A stretch of DNA of 64,000 nucleotides, taken from assembly GCF_900635445.1 (NCBI RefSeq), contig NZ_LR134117.1, positions 1,550,001 to 1,614,000 of the forward strand, given 5' to 3'. Below, in pieces: positions 35,304-46,129 of the stretch. The position numbers and the translations under genes were made by a program. The notes beneath the pieces were generated by a model. The model did no database searches, had not been told where the DNA came from, and saw only the letters and a list, made by a program, of their open reading frames with translations. Origin of the DNA: Serratia odorifera (GTDB lineage Bacteria > Pseudomonadota > Gammaproteobacteria > Enterobacterales > Enterobacteriaceae). Within the stretch, counting starts at the first letter, position 1; every line of letters starts with the position of its first letter.

Positions 35304-36668
35304 TTATTTGCCGATACAGAAGCTGGAGAAAATTCGCCCCAGCAGGTCGTCAGAGGTGAATTCGCCGGTAATTTCACTCAGCGCCTGCTGTGCCAGGCGT
35401 AATTCTTCCGCCAACAGCTCCCCTGCGTAAGCGCTTACTAACTGTTCTTTGCCCTGAACCAGATGCTGGGCCGCCTGTTCCAGTGCCTGCAGGTGGCGAC
35501 GACGTGCCAGGAACCCACCTTCCATATTGCTGGTAAAGCCCATGCTCTGCTTCAAGTGATCGCGTAGCACCTCAATGCCTTGGCCGGTACGGGCCGACAG
35601 GCGAATAAGTGAGTGACCATTCACTTCTTTTAGACCCAGCGGTTCGCCGGTGATATCCGCTTTATTGCGTACCACGGTTATCGGCAACGTGGCTGGCAGG
35701 CGAGCCATAAACTCCGGCCAGATTTCGCCGGGCTCGGTCGCCTCGGTGGTGGTACCATCCACCATAAACAACACGCGATCCGCCTGTTCAATCTCGTTCC
35801 ACGCACGTTCGATGCCAATACGCTCCACTTCGTCGCCGGCTTCCCGCAGCCCGGCGGTGTCGATAATGTGCAGGGCATGCCGTCGATATGAATGTGCTCA
35901 CGCAATACGTCGCGGGTGGTGCCGGCGATGTCGGTGACAATTGCCGCTTCACGACCGGCTAATGCATTGAGAAGACTGGACTTTCCGGCGTTTGGACGCC
36001 CGGCGATCACCACCTTCATGCCTTCGCGTAGCAGACTGCCCTGGCGTGCCTCGACGCGCACGCTGTCCAGATCGTTCATCACGCCGTTCAGCTGCGCTTC
36101 GATTTTGCCGTCAGACAGGAAGTCGATTTCCTCATCCGGGAAGTCGATGGCCGCTTCCACGTAGATTCGCAGGTGAGTAAGTGCTTCCACAAGCTGATGA
36201 ATACGGCTGGAAAACGCCCCTTGCAGCGAGTTCATTGCCGAACGTGGCCGCCTGTTCGGAACTGGCATCGATCAGATCGGCAATCGCCTCGGCCTGCGCC
36301 AGATCGAGCTTGTCGTTCAGAAAGGCGCGCTCGGAGAACTCCCCCGGCCGGGCAATGCGCACGCCTGGCAGCGCCAGTACGCGCTTGAGCAGCAGATCGA
36401 GGATCACCGGCCCGCCGTGGCCCTGCAGTTCCAGCACGTCTTCGCCAGTAAAGGAATTCGGGCCGGGGAACCACAGTGCAATGCCCTGATCGAGGGTTGC
36501 GCCGTCGGCATCGCGGAACGGCAGATAATCGGCATGGCGCGGTTTTGGCAGCTTGCCGAGCAGCGTTTGCGCCACCTGTTGGGCTGCGCGGCCGGAAATA
36601 CGCAAAATGCCGACGCCACCGCGTCCCGGTGGGGTGGCTTGGGCGACGATGGTATCGCTAGTGCTCAT
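35304..36668 (-). CDS. mnmE: tRNA modification GTPase MnmE (two compensating frameshifts as written)
   Basis: Partner of MnmG in wobble-uridine modification. Pieces in order: the N-terminal formyl-THF-binding domain (MSTSDTIVAQATPPGRGGVGILRISG to DASSEQAA), a helical part with the G domain (GRPNAGKSSLLNAL, DIAGTTRD), and a C-terminal part ending in the essential SSFCIGK. There is an extra base at 36245 and a missing base after 35873. Together they restore 454 residues, the exact enteric length. The ATG at 36668 aligns with the family start. yidC lies upstream on the same strand beyond a terminator. Confidence 0.94.
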
Positions 36669-36721
36669 ATAGCCTAATCCTTCACATTGCAGCGCCGTTG
36701 GCTGCCGTTCTGACAATATGC

Positions 36722-36745
36722 AAAAAGGCGGTCTAATGACCGCCT
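36722..36745 (-). terminator. Rho-independent terminator between yidC and mnmE
   Basis: On the minus strand AGGCGGTC pairs with GACCGCCT around ATTA, followed by five T (complement of 36722-36726). It ends the rpmH-rnpA-yidD-yidC transcript before mnmE. Confidence 0.88.
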
Positions 36746-36792
36746 CTTGGTGTTATTGCAAAGGGCCAGCGTGCCGAGCCCCTACAATACGC

Positions 36793-38425
36793 TTACGATT
36801 TTTTCTTTTCGCGGCTGTGCAGACCGCGTTTTTCCAGCCCGCGATAAATCAGCTGTTGCTGGAGGATGGTCACCAGGTTACTGACGATATAGTACAGCAC
36901 CAGACCTGACGGGAACCACAGGAAGAACACTGTGAAGATCACCGGCATAAAGGTCATGATTTTCTGCTGCATCGGATCGGTAACGGTGGTTGGCGACATC
37001 TTCTGGATGAAGAACATCGTCACGCCCATCAGGATTGGCAGGATGTAGTACGGATCCTGCGCCGACAAGTCGTGGATCCACAGGGCGAACGGCGCGTGGC
37101 GCAGCTCGACCGAGCCCATCAGCATGTAATACAGCGCCAGGAAGATTGGCATCTGGATGATCAACGGCAGACAGCCACCCAGCGGGTTCACTTTCTCCGC
37201 TTTGTACAACGCCATCATTTCCTGGCTCATACGCTGCTTGTCGTCACCGATACGTTCACGCATCGCCTGCAGTTTTGGCTGCAGCATGCGCATTTTCGCC
37301 ATCGAGGTGTACTGCGCCTTGGTCAGCGGGTACATGATGCCGCGCACGATGAAGGTGATGATGATGATCGAGAAGCCCCAGTTGCCGATAAAGCCGTGAA
37401 TGAACTTCAGCAGCTTAAACAGCGGTTGGGAAATGAACCACAGCCAGCCGTAATCGACGGTCAGGTCCAGGTGCGGCGCCAGCTGCGCCATCTGATCCTG
37501 CAATTCCGGGCCGACCCACAGCGTGGCGTTCAGCTGCTGCTGCGCGCCCGGCTGTACCACAACTGGCGTGGCCTTGAAGCCGATGGTCGACAGGTTGTCG
37601 CCCGGTTTGGCGGTGTAGAAGGTGTTGGTGCCCTGCGTTGCCGGTACCCACGCGGTGGCGAAGTACTGTTGCAGCATCGCAACCCAGCCGCCCTGGGTGG
37701 AAACATTCAGGTTTTCGTCCTTGTCGAACGCGTATTTCTCGTACTTGGTCTCGCTGGTGGAGTACGCGCGCCGCGGAAGGTGTGCAACGCAAAGTTGTTG
37801 CTGCCGGTGTCGCGATGCTTAGGCAGCTCGGTGGTCTGCTTCAGTTGGCCGAACAGCGACAGTTCCAGCGGGGTGGTGCCTTTGTTGTTGACGCTATAGT
37901 CAACGCCAACCGCGTAATGGTTGCGCTTGAGCACGAAGGTCTTGGTGTATTCAACGCCGTCGCGGGTTATAGGTCAGCGGGATGCGCAGTTCATCCTGGC
38001 CATCAGCCAGCGTAAAGGTATCCTGCGCTGCCTGGAACAGAGGGCGTTCGCCGTTGGCCGGTTGTCCGGACCATTTTTGCCGGTCAGGCCGCTTTGCGCC
38101 TGATAGACGAACGACGGGGTAGTTTCCAGTAGCTGAAAGGCGTCGATGAACCCAGAGTATCCGGGTAGGCCAACAGTTTAGCCTGCTCGATGTCACCGCC
38201 GCGGGTGTTGATGGTCAGCGACAGCACGTCAGTGTTAACGGTAATCAGTTTACCCTGGCCACTGGCTGGCACGGCCTGGCTGGCAGCATCACCGGTTGCG
38301 GCGTTCGTGGTCTGTTGCGTGGTCTGCGCGGCTGGTTGCGGAGCGTGGTCCGTTTGCCAAGCCTGCCAGATCATGAAAGACACGAACAGCAGAGCGATGA
38401 GAAGAAGATTGCGTTGCGAATCCAT
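36793..38425 (-). CDS. yidC: Membrane protein insertase YidC (four frameshifts as written)
   Basis: Inserts and folds inner-membrane proteins alone or with SecYEG. It begins MDSQRNLLLIALLFVSFMIWQAW (first membrane helix), followed by the periplasmic domain and five C-terminal helices (SIIIITFIVRGIMYPLTKAQY, with the conserved arginine; IQMPIFLALYYMLMGSVEL; GLVLYYIVSNLVTILQQQ). The periplasmic part is cut by base losses near 38135, 38060 and 37767 and a gain at 37964-37966. All fall in short G/C runs. Corrected, the protein is about 544 residues, the normal length. The gene is essential, so the breaks must be errors. Confidence 0.94.
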
Positions 38426-38427
38426 CG

Positions 38428-38685
38428 TTAGTGTTCTCTGTTATCGTCGGTTTTCGGCGGCACGGGATCATCGCCACCTGGGTTCAAAGGGTGGCATTTT
38501 AATACGCGTTTCACTGTCAACCAACTGCCTTTTATCATGCCAAACCTGCTTAATGCCTCAATTGCGTAATGAGAGCATGTCGGCTGGAAGCGACAACGTG
38601 GCCCAAGCAGCGGACTGATAACGAGCTGATAGGCTCGCACCAGCCCGATCAGGATGCGGGAGCCTGGCGACAGTGGCGACGCCAT
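38428..38685 (-). CDS. yidD: Membrane protein insertion efficiency factor YidD
   Basis: 85-residue small membrane-associated protein, equal in length to E. coli YidD. It starts at ATG 38685 (MASPLSPGSRILIGLVRAYQL) inside the end of rnpA in another frame, as in relatives. Conserved cysteines lie in RCRFQPTCSHYAIEAL and LKCHPLNPGGDDPVP. Because of an extra base in the rnpA tail, it appears fused in frame to RnpA in this sequence; the fusion is judged artificial. Its stop is 2 bp before yidC. Confidence 0.93.
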   Translation of the reverse strand: MASPLSPGSRILIGLVRAYQLVISPLLGPRCRFQPTCSHYAIEALSRFGMIKGSWLTVKRVLKCHPLNPGGDDPVPPKTDDNREH

Positions 38686-39009
38686 AATTTTTTCCAAAGC
38701 TTCCGTCAACGCGCGGTTATCCAGATCCGCTATCCCCTTTTTGGCTACCACCACAAAATCCATCGCCGGTAATTGGTGCTGGTGCAAGCGGAAACTTTCG
38801 CGGGTAAGGCGTTTGATCCGGTTGCGCTCATGCGCGCGTTTGACGTGTTTTTTGGCGACGGTAAGACCGATGCGGGGATGCCCCAGCTGGTTCAGGCGGC
38901 CGAGGATGGTAATTTGCGGCGTGCCGGCCCGTTGTGGCTGCTGGAAGACGAAAGTGAAATGAGTGGGAGTTAACAAACGTAACTCCCTGGGAAAAGCGAG
39001 CTTAACCAC
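38649..39009 (-). CDS. rnpA: Ribonuclease P protein component RnpA (one frameshift as written)
   Basis: Basic protein subunit of RNase P, which matures tRNA 5' ends. It starts at GTG 39009 (VVKLAFPRELRLLTP). The RNA-binding signature RIGLTVAKKHVKRAHERNRIKRLTRESFR is intact. Six T at 38688-38693 (A6 on the coding strand) where five are expected shift the frame after ALEKI. Removing one base gives ALEKLWRRHCRQAPAS and a stop at 38649, for 119 residues, the exact E. coli length. It lies 18 bp after rpmH. Confidence 0.94.
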
Positions 39010-39027
39010 TCAGCGGGTTAGCTTTTA

Positions 39028-39168
39028 TTACTTAGAAACAGACAGACGAGTACGGCCTTTCGCACGACGGCGGGCCAGAACTTGACGACCATTTTTGGTG
39101 GCCATACGAGCACGGAAACCGTGGCTACGGTTGCGCTTCAATACGGACGGTTGGAAAGTGCGTTTCAT
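39028..39168 (-). CDS. rpmH: 50S ribosomal protein L34
   Basis: 46-residue very basic ribosomal protein, MKRTFQPSVLKRNRSHGFRARMATKNGRQVLARRRAKGRTRLSVSK in overall composition and order, identical or nearly so to the enteric protein. It is too short for most gene finders but unambiguous. It is first gene of the rpmH-rnpA-yidD-yidC cluster, transcribed away from dnaA. Confidence 0.97.
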   Translation of the reverse strand: MKRTFQPSVLKRNRSHGFRARMATKNGRQVLARRRAKGRTRLSVSK

Positions 39169-39563
39169 GGCGATTTCTACCTAAACTTAAATTGATTACT
39201 GATCAGTAAACGCGTTTGGCTACTCGGCGTGAAGACGACCGACGCCTCAATCGCAATACATAAAGAGGCGGGATTGTAATAATTGTACAGTCCTGAGTCA
39301 ATTCACATCACGCCATCCCCGTCATCTTTCCTGCTTCAGCGGGCCGTTGCCTGCAGCGTGAAATCCGTTGGGTATAGCCTACCTGGTTGCTTGCCAATGG
39401 CGAGTCAAACCCGCGATTGGCCCGTGGTCACCGCAGAATCCCGTCTGGCTAATAACGCACCATATAAGGAACCAGGTATCACACGTAGGGCGAAGATTAT
39501 ACGGACTCGGGGTTAAATCGCAAGGATCCCCGCGCGATCCTGGCATATAAATGAAAGATCTTC

Positions 39564-39572
39564 CGTGGATAA
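39564..39572 (-). promoter_or_regulatory. DnaA box (8 of 9) upstream of dnaA
   Basis: CGTGGATAA is the complement of TTATCCACG, one mismatch from the consensus TTATCCACA. It lies about 340 bp upstream of the dnaA start. Confidence 0.55.
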
Positions 39573-39673
39573 CCAGGTATAACCTGTTTGCGAGGGCGCG
39601 CCGGTGCGGCAACGTGCGAGATCGCACGGTGATTGCCGCCTGACGGGCGAAAAGATCGCCGTCTGCCGGGGGC

Positions 39674-39682
39674 TGTGGATAA
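39674..39682 (-). promoter_or_regulatory. Perfect DnaA box upstream of dnaA
   Basis: TGTGGATAA is the exact complement of TTATCCACA. It lies about 230 bp upstream of dnaA, where E. coli has an autoregulatory box in the dnaA promoter region. Confidence 0.75.
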
Positions 39683-39910
39683 AATGGATCTAATCTGTGA
39701 TGAAGGGGAGGATCTCTTGCTCCGTTTGCGCTATGATCCGTCATTCCGATCGCGATCTCCTGCCGGGGATCGTGCAGGACATAAACCGTGAAAGGCGGTT
39801 CGCATGCCCCCAGGCGGTCAGCCGATGCCGGGCGTGTGTCAAAAATCATGAGTTATAAAAAAGTAGCCTGATTCTTTTCTTTTATTGATCTTGTTCGAGT
39901 GGAGTCCGCC

Positions 39911-41303
39911 GTGTCACTTTCGCTTTGGCAGCAGTGTCTTGCCCGATTGCAGGATGAGTTACCTGCCACAGAATTTAGTATGTGGATACGCCCATTGCAG
40001 GCGGAACTGAGTGACAACACCCTGGCGCTGTATGCGCCCAATCGCTTTGTGCTGGACTGGGTCCGCGATAAATACTTAAACAACATCAATGGACTGCTGA
40101 ACGATTTCTGCGGTACCGACGCCCCGTTGCTGCGTTTTGAAGTGGGCAGCAAACCGATGGTTCAAGCCGTCAGCCAGGCGGTGGCCGAAAGCCGCAGCGC
40201 ACCGGCGGCGCCGGTGGCGCGTACTGCCGCGCCTTCGCGGCCGAGCTGGGATAATGCGGCACCGCAGCCGGAGCTGTCCTATCGCTCCAACGTCAACCCC
40301 AAACACACGTTCGACAACTTCGTCGAGGGTAAGTCAAACCAGCTGGCGCGCGCGGCGGCACGCCAGGTGGCGGACAATCCCGGCGGCGCTTACAACCCGC
40401 TGTTCCTGTATGGCGGCACCGGCCTGGGTAAAACCCACCTGTTGCACGCGGTTGGCAACGGCATCATGGCGCGCAAGGCCAACGCCAAAGTGGTCTATAT
40501 GCATTCGGAACGCTTTGTGCAGGACATGGTCAAAGCCTTGCAGAACAACGCCATCGAAGAATTTAAGCGTTATTACCGTTCGGTCGACGCGCTGTTAATC
40601 GATGACATCCAGTTTTTTGCCAATAAAGAGCGTTCGCAGGAAGAGTTTTTCCATACCTTCAACGCACTATTGGAAGGCAATCAACAGATCATCCTGACCT
40701 CGGATCGCTATCCAAAAGAGATCAACGGGGTAGAAGATCGCCTCAAGTCGCGTTTCGGCTGGGGGCTTACGGTGGCCATCGAGCCGCCGGAACTGGAAAC
40801 CCGTGTGGCGATTCTGATGAAGAAGGCCGACGAGAACAACATTCGTCTGCCGGGCGAGGTGGCGTTCTTTATTGCCAAGCGTCTGCGCTCCAACGTGCGT
40901 GAGCTGGAGGGGGCGCTGAACCGCGTGATCGCCAATGCAAACTTTACCGGCCGTGCCATTACTATTGATTTCGTGCGCGAAGCGCTGCGCGATCTGCTGG
41001 CATTGCAGGAAAAGCTGGTCACCATCGACAATATCCAGAAGACGGTGGCGGAATACTATAAAATCAAAGTCGCGGATCTGCTGTCCCAAGCGGCGTTCGC
41101 GTTCCGTCGCCCGTCCGCGCCAAATGGCGATGGCGTTGGCGAAGGAGCTCACCAACCACAGCCTGCCAGAAATCGGCGATGCGTTTGGTGGCCGCGACCA
41201 TACCACGGTGTTGCACGCCTGCCGGAAGATTGAGCAGCTGCGTGAGGAAAGTCACGACATCAAAGAAGATTTCTCCAACTTAATCAGAACATTATCTTCA
41301 TAG
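39911..41303 (+). CDS. dnaA: Chromosomal replication initiator protein DnaA (one frameshift as written)
   Basis: AAA+ initiator that opens oriC. It starts at GTG 39911 ([14 protein letters not shown]), aligned with E. coli. Domain I is followed by a variable linker (about residues 80-120), then Walker A GGTGLGKT, Walker [10 protein letters not shown] and the arginine finger region. A CCC at 41085-41087 should be CC. It diverts the frame after ADLLS at about codon 391, the start of DNA-binding domain IV. The other frame supplies [36 protein letters not shown] and the end RTLSS. Corrected length is 463 residues. Essential, so the break is taken as an error. Confidence 0.95.
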
Positions 41304-41307
41304 CGCT

Positions 41308-42408
41308 ATGAAATTTATCGTCGAACGTGAGCATCTGCTAAAACCGCTGCAACAGGTGAGCAGCCCACTGGGCGGTCGCCCAACGCTGCCGATTCTGGGT
41401 AACCTGCTGTTGCAGGTGACGGAAGGCTCCCTGCTGTTGACCGGTACCGATCTGGAGATGGAGATGGTGGCGCGCGTTGCCCTGTCTCAACCCCATGAAG
41501 CGGGCGCGACTACCGTCCCCGCGCGTAAATTCTTTGATATCTGCCGTGGCCTGCCGGAAGGCGCCGAAATCACCGTGCAGCTCGACGGCGAGCGGATGCT
41601 GGTGCGCTCCGGCCGCAGCCGTTTCTCACTGTCTACGCTGCCGGCGGCGGATTTCCCCAACCTGGACGACTGGCAGAGCGAGGTGGAGTTCACCTTGCCA
41701 CAGGCTACGCTGAAACGCCTGATTGAAGCGACCCAGTTTTCGATGGCCCATCAGGACGTGCGTTATTACCTGAACGGCATGCTGTTCGAAACCGAAGGGG
41801 AAGAGCTGCGTACCGTCGCTACCGACGGCCACCGTCTGGCGGTGTGTGCGATGCCGATAGGCCAGCAACTGCCGTCGCATTCGGTGATCGTACCGCGCAA
41901 GGGCGTGATGGAGCTGGTGCGTCTGCTGGACGGCGGAGACACGCCGTTGCAACTGCAGATCGGCAGTAACAACATCCGCGCTCACGTTGGCGACTTCATC
42001 TTTACTTCGAAGCTGGTTGACGGTCGTTTTCCTGACTATCGCCGCGTATTGCCGAAGAACCCGGACAAAACGCTGGAGGCCGGCTGCGATCTGCTGAAGC
42101 AGGCGTTTGCCCGCGCGGCGATCCTGTCGAACGAGAAATTCCGCGGCGTGCGGTTGTACGTCAGCCATAACCAGCTGAAGATCACTGCCAACAACCCGGA
42201 ACAGGAAGAGGCAGAAGAAATTCTCGACGTGATCTACGAAGGCACCGAAATGGAAATCGGCTTCAACGTCAGTTACGTGCTCGACGTATTGAACGCGCTG
42301 AAGTGCGAAGACGTGCGTCTGCTGTTGACCGACTCGGTGTCCAGTGTGCAGATCGAAGACGGCGCCAGCAAGTCTGCCGCCTATGTCGTGATGCCAATGC
42401 GTCTCTGA
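41308..42408 (+). CDS. dnaN: DNA polymerase III beta sliding clamp
   Basis: 366-residue ring-forming processivity clamp made of three similar domains. It starts MKFIVEREHLLKPLQQVSSPLGGRPTLPILGN, 4 bp after the dnaA stop, and ends SKSAAYVVMPMRL. No frame problems, in contrast to its neighbours. It is cotranscribed with dnaA and recF. Confidence 0.98.
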   Translation: MKFIVEREHLLKPLQQVSSPLGGRPTLPILGNLLLQVTEGSLLLTGTDLEMEMVARVALSQPHEAGATTVPARKFFDICRGLPEGAEITVQLDGERMLVRSGRSRFSLSTLPAADFPNLDDWQSEVEFTLPQATLKRLIEATQFSMAHQDVRYYLNGMLFETEGEELRTVATDGHRLAVCAMPIGQQLPSHSVIVPRKGVMELVRLLDGGDTPLQLQIGSNNIRAHVGDFIFTSKLVDGRFPDYRRVLPKNPDKTLEAGCDLLKQAFARAAILSNEKFRGVRLYVSHNQLKITANNPEQEEAEEILDVIYEGTEMEIGFNVSYVLDVLNALKCEDVRLLLTDSVSSVQIEDGASKSAAYVVMPMRL

Positions 42409-42471
42409 TCGATACCCGGGCTATCGATAACGCCCTCACATAGAGCGTAATTTCCCGGTGATGGAATTGGC

Positions 42472-43563
42472 ATGGCATTAACGCGTTTACTGATTAAAGA
42501 CTTCCGCAATATCGAATCGGCGGATTTGGCGCCGGCGCCGGGGTTTAACTTCCTGGTGGGTGCCAACGGCAGCGGCAAGACCAGCGTGCTTGAAGCGGTT
42601 TATACCCTCGGACACGGCCGCGCCTTTCGCAGTTTGCAGGCTGGGCGGGTGATTCGCCATGACCAGCCGGAATACGTACTGCATGGCCGGGTAGACAGCG
42701 GCAGCGAACGCGAACTGTCGGTCGGCCTGAGTAAAAGCCGCCAGGGGGACAGCAAGGTGCGCATCGATGGCAGCGACGGCCACAAAGTGGCGGAGCTCGC
42801 TCAGCTATTGCCGATGCAGCTGATCACCCCCGAAGGTTTTACCCTGCTAAACGGCGGGCCGAAGTTTCGGCGCGCGTTCCTGGACTGGGGATGTTTTCAC
42901 AACGAACCCGGTTTTTTCACCGCCTGGAGCAACCTGAAACGGTTACTGAAGCAGCGCAATGCCGCGCTGCGCCAGGTGAGCCGCTATGCGCAGATTCGCG
43001 CCTGGGATCAGGAACTGATCCCGTTGGCCGAGCGCATCAGCGACTGGCGGGCAGCCTACAGCGACGCAATCGCCGCGGATATCACTGCGACCTGCGCGCA
43101 GTTTCTGCCCGAATTTGCCCTGAGCTTCTCCTTCCAGCGCGGCTGGGATAAGGGAAAGCGACTATGGCGAGCTGTTGGAGCGCCAGTTTGAACGCGACAG
43201 GGCACTGACCTATACCGCGGTAGGGCCGCACAAGGCGGATTTCCGCATTCGTGCCGACGGCACGCCGGTAGAGGATTTATTGTCGCGCGGTCAGCTCAAG
43301 CTGCTGATGTGCGCGTTGCGCTTGGCGCAGGGGTGAGTTTCTCACCCGGCAGAGCGGGCGGCGTTGCCTGTATCTGATTGATGATTTTTGCCTCCGAGCT
43401 GGACACCGGCCGACGCCGGCTGTTGGCCGATCGCCTGAAAGCCACCCAGGCTCAAGTCTTTGTCAGCGCAGTCAGCGCTGAACAAGTGACCGACATGGTG
43501 GGTGAAAAGGGCAAGATGTTCCGCGTGGAACAGGGTAAAATAGAGGTTCAACCACAGGACTAA
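42472..43563 (+). CDS. recF: DNA replication and repair protein RecF (three frameshifts as written)
   Basis: SMC-like ATPase that loads RecA on gapped DNA with RecO and RecR. Walker A GANGSGKT lies at about residues 30-37, and the signature LSRGQLKLLMCALRLAQ and Walker B [13 protein letters not shown] are present in pieces. Extra bases occur in GGG at 43152-43154, GGGG at 43330-43333 and TTTTT at 43385-43389. Removing them joins GWDKESDYGELLERQFERD, then [25 protein letters not shown], to the end EVQPQD, giving about 362 residues. The three +1 shifts together preserve the outer frame. Confidence 0.93.
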
Positions 43564-43581
43564 AATGAGCGAGAAACGTTG

Positions 43582-45998
43582 ATGTCGAATTCTTATGACT
43601 CCTCAAGTATCAAGGTATTAAAAGGGCTGGATGCGGTGCGCAAGCGCCCGGGCATGTATATCGGCGATACCGATGATGGCACCGGTCTGCACCACATGGT
43701 ATTCGAGGTTGTGGACAACGCTATCGACGAAGCACTCGCTGGCCACTGTAGTGACATTCAGGTCACCATCCACGCCGACAATTCGGTTTCGGTGCAGGAT
43801 GATGGCCGTGGTATCCCGACCGGGATCCACGAAGAGGAAGGCGTTTCTGCCGCACAGGTCATCATGACCGTGCTGCACGCCGGCGGCAAGTTCGACGATA
43901 ACTCCTACAAGGTGTCCGGCGGCCTGCACGGCGTGGGCGTCTCGGTGGTTAACGCCCTGTCCGAGAAGCTGGAGCTGGTGATCCGCCGCGAAGGCAAGGT
44001 TCACGAGCAAACCTACAGCCACGGCGAGCCGCAAACGCCGCTGAAAGTGGTCGGCGAAACCGAGCAGACCGGCACCACGGTGCGTTTCTGGCCGAGCTAC
44101 CAGACCTTTACCAACCAGACCGAATTCCAGTACGACATTCTGGCGAAACGCCTGCGTGAACTGTCGTTCCTCAACTCCGGCGTATCTATCCGCCTGAAAG
44201 ACAAGCGCGATGACAAAGAAGACCACTTCCACTACGAAGGCGGTATCAAGGCGTTTGTCGAGTATCTGAACAAAAACAAAACGCCAATTCACCCGACGGT
44301 GTTTTACTTCTCCACCGTGAAGGACGATATCGGCGTGGAAGTGGCGTTGCAGTGGAACGACGGCTTCCAGGAAAATATCTACTGCTTCACCAACAACATT
44401 CCGCAGCGCGACGGCGGTACGCACCTGGCCGGTTTCCGTGCCGCGATGACCCGTACCCTGAACAACTACATGGACAAGGAAGGCTACAGCAAGAAGTCCA
44501 AGATCAGCGCCACCGGTGACGATGCGCGTGAAGGTCTGATTGCCGTGGTGTCGGTCAAGGTACCGGATCCCAAGTTCTCGTCCCAGACCAAGGACAAACT
44601 GGTGTCTTCGGAAGTGAAGACCGCGGTTGAGTCGCTGATGAACGAGAAGCTGGTGGATTACCTGATGGAAAACCCGAACGATGCGAAAATCGTCGTCGGC
44701 AAAATCATCGATGCGGCCCCGCGCGCGTGAAGCGGCGCGCAAGGCGCGTGAAATGACCCGTCGTAAAGGCGCGCTGGATTTGGCCGGCCTGCCGGGCAAG
44801 CTGGCGGATTGCCAGGAACGCGACCCGGCCGATGTCCGAACTGTATCTGGTGGAAGGGGACTCTGCGGGCGGCTCTGCCAAGCAGGGGCGTAACCGCAAG
44901 AACCAGGCGATCCTGCCGTTGAAAGGTAAAATCCTCAACGTCGAGAAAGCGCGCTTTGACAAAATGCTGTCTTCGCAGGAAGTGGCGACGCTGATCACCG
45001 CGCTGGGCTGCGGCATTGGCCGTGACGAATACAACCCGGACAAGCTGCGCTATCACAGCATCATCATCATGACCGATGCCGACGTCGATGGTTCGCACAT
45101 CCGTACGCTGCTGCTGACCTTCTTCTACCGTCAGATGCCGGAAATCATTGAGCGCGGTCACGTGTTCATTGCTCAGCCGCCGCTGTACAAAGTGAAGAAA
45201 GGCAAGCAGGAACAGTACATTAAAGATGATGACGCGATGGATCAGTATCAGATCGCCATCGCACTGGACGGTGCAACGCTGCATGCCAATGCCCACGCGC
45301 CAGCGCTGGCAGGTGAACCGCTGGAAAAACTGGTGGCGGAGCATTACAGCGTGCAGAAACTGATTGGCCGCATGGAGCGTCGTTATCCACGCGCACTGCT
45401 GAACAATCTGATCTATCAGCCAACGCTGGCGGAAGATGATCTCGGCGATCAGGCCAAGGTACAAGCCTGGATCGAGTCACTGGTGAACCTGCTGAACGAA
45501 AAAGAACAGCATGGCAGCAGCTACGGCTACGTGATGATTGAAAACCGTGAGCGCCAGATGTTCGAACCGACGCTGCGCATTCGTACGCACGGTGTCGATA
45601 CCGATTATCCGCTGGACTTCGATTTCATTCACGGCGGCGAATACCGCAAGATTTGTCAACTGGGCGAGAAACTGCGCGGTCTGATCGAAGACGACGCGTT
45701 CATCGAACGTGGCGAACGTCGCCAACCGGTCGACAGCTTCGAACAGGCGCTGGAGTGGCTGGTGAAAGAGTCTCGTCGTGGTCTGGCGGTACAGCGCTAT
45801 AAAGGTCTGGGCGAAATGAACCCGGAGCAGCTGTGGGAAACCACCATGGATCCGGAAAGTCGCCGCATGCTGCGCGTGACGGTGAAGGATGCCATTGCCG
45901 CCGACCAGCTGTTCACCACCTTGATGGGCGATTCGGTTGAACCGCGTCGTGCATTTATCGAAGAAAACGCCCTGAAAGCGGCGAACATCGATATCTAA
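43582..45998 (+). CDS. gyrB: DNA gyrase subunit B (two frameshifts as written)
   Basis: ATPase subunit of gyrase, which introduces negative supercoils. The GHKL ATPase domain is intact (EVVDNAIDEALAGHC; DDGRGIPTGIH; GGLHGVGVSVVNALS). The frame breaks at CCCC 44717-44720 (CCC expected, in DAARAREAAR) and again near 44831 (GA where one C is expected, in DPALSELYLVEGDS). The TOPRIM domain follows with EGDSAGGSAKQGR and DADVDGSHIR, and the protein ends ALKAANIDI. Correction gives 804 residues, the E. coli length. The ATG at 43582 aligns with the family start. Essential. Confidence 0.95.
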
Positions 45999-46018
45999 GC
46001 GGCTGTCGGTCGCTGTCA

Positions 46019-46053
46019 AAATCCGCGCCGGGCAACCCGCGCGGATTTTTTTT
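46019..46053 (+). terminator. Rho-independent terminator after gyrB
   Basis: AAATCCGCGC (46019-46028) pairs with GCGCGGATTT (46039-46048), and the T run continues to 46053. It ends the dnaA-dnaN-recF-gyrB cluster. Confidence 0.93.
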
Positions 46054-46129
46054 GCTTTCTTAGCCGCTGACACCGCAGGCTGAAACGCGTTAGCATGGGC
46101 TGATACTGGATCAATTCGGAGAAGTACGC

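Larger units (their letters stand above)
39169..39910. other. Divergent control region between rpmH and dnaA
   Basis: 742 bp without a gene. It must hold the rpmH promoter (left) and the dnaA promoters (right). Two DnaA boxes are visible and listed separately. I could not pick -35/-10 pairs with confidence. The region otherwise shows no open frame resembling a protein. Confidence 0.6.

Noticed and set aside
38428..39009. RnpA-YidD as a natural fusion protein
   Set aside because: One base removed from a run of six restores two proteins of exact family length with the overlap usual in enterics.
39283..39849. Short open frames between rpmH and dnaA
   Set aside because: No ribosome sites, no recognisable domains, and the region is a known type of divergent control region.
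39911..41303. dnaA as a pseudogene with a truncated DNA-binding domain
   Set aside because: The gene is essential, the second frame supplies a perfect domain IV, and the shift is a single C in a run.
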